From NCBI GenBank assembly GCA_027297745.1, contig JAPUHK010000140.1:1-50285 (forward strand): 50,285 nt of DNA, given 5' to 3'. Of this stretch, positions 42,071-48,384 are shown one piece after another. The notes beneath the pieces were generated by a model. The model searched no databases, was not told the DNA's origin, and saw only the letters and a list, made by a program, of their open reading frames with translations. Each line of letters starts with the position of its first letter. The first letter of the stretch is position 1. Origin of the DNA: Planctomycetota bacterium (GTDB taxonomy: Bacteria > Planctomycetota > PLA2). A program made the translations under genes and the position numbers.

Positions 42071-43222
42071 ATGAGCTCCAAGGACCAGGTGCTGGGCGAG
42101 CTGCGCAAGCGCATCCGCGAGGTCTCGCCTGAGGAGGCGCTGGAGATGGTGAAGGACGGTGCCGCGCTGATCGACGTGCGCGAGGCGGAGGAGGTGCAGG
42201 AGGGCTCCGCTCAGGGTGCCATCCTGCTCTCCCGCGGTTGGCTGGAGCTGCGCGTGGAGCAGCAGGTACCCGACAAGAAGCGGTCCGTGATCGTCTTTTG
42301 CCGGCAGGGCCTGCGCTCTCTGTTCGCCGCAGAGGCGCTCGAAAAGCTCGGATACCAGGACGTCGCTTCCATCGCGGGTGGCTACGAGGCCTGGAAGGGT
42401 GCGGGGCTGCCCACGTCGGCGGCGTCGGGCCTGAGCGCCGCAGAGCACCGGCGCTACGCGCGCCACATCACGATTCCCGAGGTCGGCGAGGAGGGACAGC
42501 TCAAGCTGCGCGAGGCCTCGGTGCTGATCGTGGGCGCAGGCGGGCTGGGGTCGCCCGCCGCCATCTACCTGGCCTGCGCCGGGGTCGGGACGCTCGGGCT
42601 CGTGGACTTCGACGTGGTCGAGGAGTCGAACCTGCAGCGGCAGCCTCTGCACGACACGACGCGCATCGGCATGCCGAAGGTCGACTCCGCACGCAGCACG
42701 CTCGAGAAGCTGAACCCGTTGGTAGAGGTGCGCACGTTCAACGAGCGCCTGACCTCCGACAACGTCGACGACATCGTGCCGCAGTTCGACATCGTGCTAG
42801 ACGGTGCGGATAACTTCCCGACGCGCTACCTGCTCAACGACGCGTGCGTGAAGCATGGGAAGCCGAACGTGCACGGCTCGGTCTTCCGCTTCGAGGGGCA
42901 CGCGAGCGTCTTCGTGCCGGGCCGCGGACCCTGCTATCGCTGCCTGTTCCCGGAGCCGCCGCCGCCGGAGCTGGCGCCCTCCTGCGCCGAGGCCGGCGTG
43001 CTGGGCGTACTGCCCGGCATCATCGGCCTGATCCAGGCGGTCGAGGCCATCAAGCTCGCGCTCGGCGCGGGCGAAGGGCTCGTGGGCCGGCTGCTGATCT
43101 ACGACGCCCTGGCGGGCACCTTCCGTGAGGTCTCTGTGCGGCGCAACGAAGCCTGCAAGGTCTGCGCGGACGGGCAGGCGTTTCCGGGCTACATCGACTA
43201 CGAGCATTTCTGCGCGGGCTAG
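42071..43222 (+). CDS. Rhodanese-MoeB/ThiF-type E1-like adenylyltransferase fusion
   Basis: A 383-residue fusion. The N-terminal rhodanese domain spans residues about 12-118 with its active-site loop VFCRQGLRS (catalytic Cys). The E1-like adenylyltransferase follows: ATP loop VLIVGAGGLGSPAAIYLACAGVGTLGLVDFDVVEESNLQRQ, DGADNFPTRYLLND, the zinc-type CYRC and CKVC pairs, and the GVLG-x-x-PGIIG region. Such enzymes adenylylate the C-terminal Gly-Gly of MoaD/ThiS-like carriers, and the rhodanese domain delivers sulfur. In the usual MoeBR/MOCS3 form the rhodanese is C-terminal, so this order is reversed. A likely partner is the carrier at 25147. The stop (TAG) overlaps the first base of a MITE-like element. 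Confidence 0.88.
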   Translation: MSSKDQVLGELRKRIREVSPEEALEMVKDGAALIDVREAEEVQEGSAQGAILLSRGWLELRVEQQVPDKKRSVIVFCRQGLRSLFAAEALEKLGYQDVASIAGGYEAWKGAGLPTSAASGLSAAEHRRYARHITIPEVGEEGQLKLREASVLIVGAGGLGSPAAIYLACAGVGTLGLVDFDVVEESNLQRQPLHDTTRIGMPKVDSARSTLEKLNPLVEVRTFNERLTSDNVDDIVPQFDIVLDGADNFPTRYLLNDACVKHGKPNVHGSVFRFEGHASVFVPGRGPCYRCLFPEPPPPELAPSCAEAGVLGVLPGIIGLIQAVEAIKLALGAGEGLVGRLLIYDALAGTFREVSVRRNEACKVCADGQAFPGYIDYEHFCAG

Positions 43223-43362
43223 GTGTGTTTGAGAGTCCACCTGGCTTCGCCCTCCAGCGAAGCCGCCAGGCGCGGGCGCTCCTCCTTGACGACTCTCATG
43301 CGCTTGCTTGCCTGGCGTCCGGTGTGCGGGCTCGGGCCTGACGGTGGCCCCTCAAACACACC
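43222..43362. mobile_element. MITE-like element, 141 bp, 12-bp terminal inverted repeats
   Basis: Perfect 12-bp inverted ends: GGTGTGTTTGAG (43222-43233) and CTCAAACACACC (43351-43362). Both are flanked by CTA (43219-43221 and 43363-43365), consistent with a target duplication of CTA or TA, as made by IS630/Tc1-type transposases. Inside are a nested GAGAGTC/GACTCTC pair and an 8-bp hairpin (GGCTTCGC-CCTCCA-GCGAAGCC). It encodes nothing. No second copy is visible in the window. An alternative is a structured regulatory RNA between two genes. Confidence 0.6.
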
Positions 43363-43365
43363 CTA

Positions 43366-44133
43366 ATGGCCAAACCCAGTCCCAGCGCGGTCGCAGCGCG
43401 TATCAAGAAGGAGCTACGCGCGCGCGGCAAAGCGGCCGTCGCCGAGAGCATACGCCGCTTCTTCAAGAGCAGCGCGCGCGTGCGCTTCATCGGCGTGACG
43501 ACGCCCGATATGCGCAAAGTTGCGCGCGGCGTCTACAACGACGTCAAGAAGGTGTGGGCGCTCGAGGACGCGCTTGCGCTCGGCGACATGCTGCTGTGCG
43601 ATGCGCACATCGAGGCGCGCGCCTGCGGGCTCGCGGTCCTGGCCCGTTTCAAGAAGCTGTTCGCGCCTTCGATGCTCCCCACGATGCGCGGCTGGATCGA
43701 GAGCGGGCGGCTCGACAACTGGGCGCTCGTCGACCACATCTGCATGGAGGTGTTCCATCCGCTGATCCAGAGCCATCCGGAAATCGTCAAGAAGACCTCG
43801 AAGTGGGCGTCGCACCGGAGTCTGTGGATGCGGCGCGCGTCCGTCGTTTGCCTGTGCAAGGCGGCGCGCAAGGGCGAGCACCTGGATGCGGCGTACGCGG
43901 TGGCGGCGGAGCTGCTCGGCGACTCGGAGGACCTGATGCACAAGGCCGTCGGCTGGCTGCTGCGCGACGCCGGGGACGCCGACCAAAAGCGCCTGCGTGC
44001 CTTCCTGCTCGAGCACGGCCCGGCCATTCCGCGCACGGCCGTGCGCTACGCCCTCGAGCACTTTCCCGAGCCGGCGCGCAAGCGGCTTCTGGCCCGCACG
44101 CGCGGAGATCACGTCCGTGCACGGCGCCGTTAA
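43366..44133 (+). CDS. AlkD-like DNA alkylation repair protein
   Basis: A 255-residue HEAT-like-repeat DNA glycosylase of the AlkC/AlkD superfamily, which removes 3- and 7-alkylpurines without base flipping. Family marks: FIGVTTPDMRKVAR near residue 40, SGRLDNWALVDHICMEVF with the catalytic Asp after NW, and SLWMRRASVVCLCKA, corresponding to the Trp-x-x-Arg wall. The start ATG lies 3 nt after a MITE-like element and has no ribosome site. Without that element it would overlap the upstream stop as TAATG. Confidence 0.88.
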   Translation: MAKPSPSAVAARIKKELRARGKAAVAESIRRFFKSSARVRFIGVTTPDMRKVARGVYNDVKKVWALEDALALGDMLLCDAHIEARACGLAVLARFKKLFAPSMLPTMRGWIESGRLDNWALVDHICMEVFHPLIQSHPEIVKKTSKWASHRSLWMRRASVVCLCKAARKGEHLDAAYAVAAELLGDSEDLMHKAVGWLLRDAGDADQKRLRAFLLEHGPAIPRTAVRYALEHFPEPARKRLLARTRGDHVRARRR

Positions 44134-44144
44134 CATCTAGCGCC

Positions 44145-45695
44145 ATGCGCTGCCTTCTGCCGCTCGCCCTGCTCTGCCTCGCCGCCCGGGCCGAGGATTC
44201 CCTGGAGCAGCCGCTTGGGGACCTGCGTGCCGCCTCACACAACGCCGGTGCCGTGATGGTCGAAAGCATCGTGGCCGGGCAGCCGTCGCTGGAGGCGGTG
44301 CTGAACGCCCTCGAGAAGGGTGTGCCCGTGCCGCGCGACAAGGCGGGCTGGCAGACGCTCAAGGCCGTGGATGAGGCGGGTACGGTGCGTCCCTATCATC
44401 TCTACATCTCGGAGAAGGCGCACGCGTCGGCGGAGCCCGTGCCGCTGTTGGTCGACCTGCACGGCGGCATCGCCACGCCGAACTACCGCCCGCCGGAGGC
44501 CGTGCAGTACCGGCGGCAGCTGTGGGAGGCCATCGCCGACGCCGGTGGGTTCGTGATCGCCTTTCCCGTCGGGCGCGCCGATTGCGCGTGGTGGACCGAC
44601 GCCGGCGTGCGCCACGTGCGCGCGTGCGTGCGCGACGCCAAACGCCGCGCGCACATCGACGACGGACGCATCGTCGGCGCGGGCTTCAGCGACGGCGGGT
44701 CGGGTTGCTATTACATGGCGCTCAGCGGCCCGGATCCCTTTGCCGCGTTCCTACCGCTCAACGGCTCCCCCGCGGTCGCTTCCGGCGCCGGCGGACGCCA
44801 GCTCTATCTGCGCAACCTGCGGCTGACGCCGTTGTTTGTGGCCATGACCGACTCGGACCAGCTGTATCCCGCGAAAAGCGTGTTGCCGCACCTGAAGCGG
44901 GCGCTGGAAGCCGGCGCGCCGATCCGGCACTTCTCGGTGCCGGGCGGTCACGAGCTGGTCTACTTCGCGGACAAGAGCGGCGAGTTCATGAAGTTCGTGG
45001 CCGATGCCAAGCGCGAGTCGCTGCCCGCGAAGTTGGAGTGGCTGTGCGCGGAGCCCGAGCTAGGCGAGGTGCGCTGGTTGAAGATCCTGGAGCTGGGCCC
45101 GACCGCCGGCGATGCCGCAGCGCTGCCGGACCTGAACGTGATGACCGAGAAAGGGCGCGTGCGGCTCGGAGTGCACACCTCGCGCACCTTCATGGGGCCC
45201 GGCGTGAGCGTAGAGAAGGTGGTCGAGGGCTCCGCCGCCGAGCGCATGGGCCTGAAGCCGGACGATCTCATCTTCGAAGTGGACGCGGTGCCGATCGAGA
45301 CGCTGCAGGACCTGCGCGCCGCGCTCGGGGCCAAGACCTACGGGGAGGAAGTGCTGGTCAAGGTCGTGCGCGGCGACGAGGACCTGCTGCTCAAGGGGCG
45401 CTTCCCGCCCTTCAAGCCGGAGCCGATCTATCCGCGCGCCAAGCCCGCCGCGCATCTCACCCTGTCCGCGGAAGGCAACACGCTGACCGTGACCTCGCGC
45501 AACGTGAGGCGCTTCAAGCTGCTGTTGTCGCCGCGGCAGTTCGATCTCTCGAAGGAGATCGTGGTCACGGTGAACGGCAAGGAGCGCCTGCGCAAGAAGT
45601 TTGCGCCGGACCTGGCCTACCTGCTGCACGGCTACGTACGCAACGCCGACGCCGGCCGCCTGTTCGCCGCGGAAGCCGTCATAGACCTGAAGTAA
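44145..45695 (+). CDS. Secreted alpha/beta-hydrolase (esterase-like) with C-terminal PDZ domain
   Basis: A 516-residue exported protein (signal MRCLLPLALLCLAARAE). Esterase domain, about residues 60-290: LLVDLHGGIATP (oxyanion HGG), GAGFSDGGSGCYYM with the nucleophile Ser in G-x-S-x-G, MTDSDQLYPA with the acid, and SVPGGHELVYF with the His. A PDZ domain follows at about 335-430 (GVSVEKVVEGSAAERMGLKPDDLIFEVDAVPIETLQDLRAALG), then a small beta domain. It resembles secreted polyhydroxybutyrate-depolymerase-like or feruloyl-esterase-like enzymes; the substrate is unknown. TAACAT lies 8 nt upstream of the ATG and overlaps the alkD-like stop. Confidence 0.83.
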   Translation: MRCLLPLALLCLAARAEDSLEQPLGDLRAASHNAGAVMVESIVAGQPSLEAVLNALEKGVPVPRDKAGWQTLKAVDEAGTVRPYHLYISEKAHASAEPVPLLVDLHGGIATPNYRPPEAVQYRRQLWEAIADAGGFVIAFPVGRADCAWWTDAGVRHVRACVRDAKRRAHIDDGRIVGAGFSDGGSGCYYMALSGPDPFAAFLPLNGSPAVASGAGGRQLYLRNLRLTPLFVAMTDSDQLYPAKSVLPHLKRALEAGAPIRHFSVPGGHELVYFADKSGEFMKFVADAKRESLPAKLEWLCAEPELGEVRWLKILELGPTAGDAAALPDLNVMTEKGRVRLGVHTSRTFMGPGVSVEKVVEGSAAERMGLKPDDLIFEVDAVPIETLQDLRAALGAKTYGEEVLVKVVRGDEDLLLKGRFPPFKPEPIYPRAKPAAHLTLSAEGNTLTVTSRNVRRFKLLLSPRQFDLSKEIVVTVNGKERLRKKFAPDLAYLLHGYVRNADAGRLFAAEAVIDLK

Positions 45696-45883
45696 CAGTT
45701 ACCTCGTGCAACGATCGCAAATGGGTCACGCCGCTGCGCTTATGTCGCCCGACTGCGGCATTGCTGTCCACACTTGTGGATGCCCAGTTTGATTTGCGGC
45801 ACGCGTGCCGCAGTCAAAACGCCGCATCTCTAGTGGGGCCGTGCGCTTGCGACTGTTACATCCGGTAACTGTTGCTCCGTTAC
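45692..45883. repeat. Intergenic element, second copy of the GTAACnGTTAC/GC-palindrome type
   Basis: GTAACAGTTAC (45692-45702) contains the stop of the esterase gene. A perfect 16-bp palindrome GCGGCACGCGTGCCGC is at 45796-45811, a 10-bp inverted pair GACTGCGGCA/TGCCGCAGTC at 45751-45760 and 45806-45815, and a TCCACA-CT-TGTGGA hairpin at 45767-45780. GTTAC-ATCCG-GTAAC and a final GTTAC lie by the stop of the convergent permease gene. Relative: 8109-8209. No gene is seen. Confidence 0.6.
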
Positions 45884-46674
45884 AGAAGACGCTTGCGGAT
45901 CTGCCAGGAGAGCATCTCCGAGCCGAAGACCAGCAGGACGATCACCAGGAGGAACGGCCCGGTTCTTTCCCAGTGGAACTGCTTGATATGGAGGAGGACG
46001 TAAAAACCGAGGCCACCGCCCCCGACCACACCGAGAATCGTTGCATCGCGTACGTTCATCTCGAACCGGATCGCCAGATGCGCCAGCATCTGCGGCAGCA
46101 CCTGGGGAACGAGGCCGTGTTGCAAGACCTGCAGCTTGGAGGCCCCGGTCCCCTTGATCGCCCGCAGCGCCCTGGGATCGGTCGCCTCCACCTCCTCGGC
46201 CACGTAGCGGCCCAGGACCCCGATGGAGTGGATGGCGATCGCCAGCATGCCGGGGAAAGCTCCCAGGCCGAAGGCGGAGATGAACAGCAGGGCTAGCAGC
46301 AGCACGGGACACGAACGGATGAGCGCCAGCACTGCCTTCGTAGGCAACTGGATCCACGTCGGCGTCCAGTTCGAGGCGGCCAGCACACCCAGGGGGTAGG
46401 CGAACAACGCACCCAGAAACGTGCCGGCGACCACTGTGTGCAGCGTCTCCAGGGACGCCTGCCAAAGCGTCTCCGCCGCCGGCCATTCCGGTGGCACCAT
46501 GCGGCTGGAGAAGAGGGAGACCAACTGGGGAACGCCTCGCCACAGCCGCTGCGCCGAGAACTCCGAACCCAGGAAGGACCAGTAGAGAAAGGCGCTAAGT
46601 GTCGTGAACAGGCCGATCCAGACGACCCAGCGCCCAACCGATGGCCGCGGCACCCGTGCTTTCCAGCTCGACAT
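45880..46674 (-). CDS. PhnE-type ABC transporter permease
   Basis: A 264-residue inner-membrane permease with about six helices (for example WVVWIGLFTTLSAFLYWSFL, VLALIRSCPVLLLALLFISAFGLG, LLVIVLLVFGSEML). The coupling EAA loop is ALRAIKGTGASKLQVLQHGLVPQVLPQMLAHLAIRFEMNVRDATILGVVGGGGLG, and FEMNVRDATILG is typical of PhnE, the phosphonate/phosphite permease. AAGGAGAAGACC precedes the ATG at 46674. The start overlaps the end of the ATPase gene by 80 bp. It is the last gene of the four-gene operon. Confidence 0.87.
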   Translation of the reverse strand: MSSWKARVPRPSVGRWVVWIGLFTTLSAFLYWSFLGSEFSAQRLWRGVPQLVSLFSSRMVPPEWPAAETLWQASLETLHTVVAGTFLGALFAYPLGVLAASNWTPTWIQLPTKAVLALIRSCPVLLLALLFISAFGLGAFPGMLAIAIHSIGVLGRYVAEEVEATDPRALRAIKGTGASKLQVLQHGLVPQVLPQMLAHLAIRFEMNVRDATILGVVGGGGLGFYVLLHIKQFHWERTGPFLLVIVLLVFGSEMLSWQIRKRLL

Positions 46675-47437
46675 GGTCTTCTCCTTGCGCACCCCGGCGG
46701 TACACCTCTCGAATCCTCTCCGGGGAAACGTCCTCGGATGCCAGGTCCCACAAGATCCTGCCTTCCTGCAGGGCGATCACGCGGTGCGCGTACTGACGTG
46801 CCAGATCCGGCAGGTGGAGGTTCATTAGCAACGTCAGCCCATGGGCATCACAGATGGCCATCAGCAGATCGAGGATGGACCCGGTCAAGGCGGGATCGAG
46901 GTTGGACACGGGCTCGTCCGCCAGCATCATCACCGGCTGCTGGGCCAGGGCACGAGCGATCGCCACCCGCTGCAGTTCACCTCCGGACAAGCTGCGGGTG
47001 GCCCGATGCAACTTGTCGTCGAGGTTGACCTCCCGTGCAGCGTCAAGACAGATCCTCAGCTCCCGCTCCGGATAGACACCCAGGACGGTGCGCCACAGCG
47101 CATTGGAGCCCAGCCGGCCGTGGATCACGTTGCGCCATACGCTTTCCCGGCCGATGAGGTCGAAGTGCTGGTGGATCATCCCGATCATCCGGTGGAACTC
47201 ACGCTCGCGTTTGCCGTTCTCGATCGGAAGGGTCTGACCGAGCACCTCCACCCGGCCCCGGGTCGGCGTGACGAAACCCTTGATCAGACGCAGCAGCGTC
47301 GTCTTGCCCGCCCCGCTGCTGCCAATGATGGCGACCCGCTCCCCCTGGCGGATGTCCAGCTCGTCGATCGCGAGGACCTCCTTCTCGTCGATGGTGACCC
47401 TCACGTCTTCCAGGCGAACGATGCGCTCGTGCATCAT
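46595..47437 (-). CDS. PhnC-type ABC transporter ATPase
   Basis: A 280-residue ATPase: Walker A IIGSSGAGKTT, Q-loop MIHQHFDLIGRESVWRNVIHGRLG (PhnC-like), signature LSGGELQRVAIARALAQQP, Walker B VMMLADEPVSNLDP, and H-loop LLMNLHLPDLA. It powers import through the adjoining permease. Its ATG overlaps the PhnD-like stop (ATGA). The C-terminal 35 residues, which overlap the permease gene, are not conserved in type. Confidence 0.88.
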   Translation of the reverse strand: MMHERIVRLEDVRVTIDEKEVLAIDELDIRQGERVAIIGSSGAGKTTLLRLIKGFVTPTRGRVEVLGQTLPIENGKREREFHRMIGMIHQHFDLIGRESVWRNVIHGRLGSNALWRTVLGVYPERELRICLDAAREVNLDDKLHRATRSLSGGELQRVAIARALAQQPVMMLADEPVSNLDPALTGSILDLLMAICDAHGLTLLMNLHLPDLARQYAHRVIALQEGRILWDLASEDVSPERIREVYRRGAQGEDHVELESTGAAAIGWALGRLDRPVHDT

Positions 47438-48384
47438 TTCAGGAACCCATACTCACGCGCCATCTGCTCAACCGCCTTGTAGGTCTCGTGGGTGACCTCG
47501 ACGTAGCTCTCCGTTCCGTACAGGGCGGAAATCAGCTTCCGGTTGGCGGGCTCGTTCAGCTTCAGCATTGCGTGGATGAATTGCTCACGCAGCTTTTTGT
47601 CGAGGTCCTTGCGAACGACGACGCAGTGGCTCGGGATGCGGACCGACTCGCCGATCGTGGTGATCGCATCCCGGTCCTCGAGACGAAGCAGGTTGAGCGC
47701 AAACTCGCCGATCCCGGCGGCATCGACGTGCTCGTTGTACACGGCTTGAATTGCCTGCTGGTCGCCACCCGCGAAGTAAACCCGTTTGAAGAATCCGCCC
47801 CTCGGTTTGTCGAGATCCTTGATCAGACCCGCTCGAACCAGGATGTCGTGCGGGTACAAGTAACCGGAGCTGGAGATCGGATCGACATAGGCAATCGTCT
47901 TGCCCCGTAGGTCTGCGAGGGTCTTGATCCCGCTGTCCTTGCGAACAAAGATCTTGGAGTAGTAATAGGGTCGCCCCGCGTAGACCTCGCCCAGGACCGC
48001 CGTTGCACCCGTCCGAGAGTGGGCGAGCACATACGGTAAGGGCGAAAGGAAGCTCACGTCGGCGTGGCCGGCGGCCAGCGCCTCGACCGCGGCAGAGTAA
48101 TCGAGCGTGACGAATGCCTTGATGGGCCGTCCCAATTCCGTCTGCAGGAAAGAGAGGGCGGGTTCGGCCTTGTCGATCAACCTCTCCGGGTTCTCGTAGG
48201 GGATGAAGGCAATGCGGAGCGGAGGCAGTTTCCGGTCGACCTGCGACTCCGCTTCCCCGCCCTCTTTCTTGTTGTTGAGCGGGCTGTTGTCCCCCTCGCT
48301 ATCACAGCTGGCCGCGGTCAGCAGTGCGGCCAGGAGCCCAGCCGTCCACAGCGTGGTGAACCTGCGTCCCTTCCGTATCCTCAT
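47434..48384 (-). CDS. PhnD-type periplasmic substrate-binding lipoprotein
   Basis: A 316-residue lipoprotein (lipobox near LLTAASC). The binding domain shows LRIAFIPYENPERL, VSFLSPLPYVLA, IAYVDPISSSGYLYPHDIL (the S-x-SGY loop that binds phosphonate, phosphite or phosphate in this family), and HVDAAGIGEFALNLL. PhnD-like proteins bind oxyanions or phosphonates; a few relatives (AioX type) sense arsenite, so the substrate is open. The ATG overlaps the peroxidase-like stop (ATGA) and the stop overlaps the ATPase start. Confidence 0.85.
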   Translation of the reverse strand: MRIRKGRRFTTLWTAGLLAALLTAASCDSEGDNSPLNNKKEGGEAESQVDRKLPPLRIAFIPYENPERLIDKAEPALSFLQTELGRPIKAFVTLDYSAAVEALAAGHADVSFLSPLPYVLAHSRTGATAVLGEVYAGRPYYYSKIFVRKDSGIKTLADLRGKTIAYVDPISSSGYLYPHDILVRAGLIKDLDKPRGGFFKRVYFAGGDQQAIQAVYNEHVDAAGIGEFALNLLRLEDRDAITTIGESVRIPSHCVVVRKDLDKKLREQFIHAMLKLNEPANRKLISALYGTESYVEVTHETYKAVEQMAREYGFLK

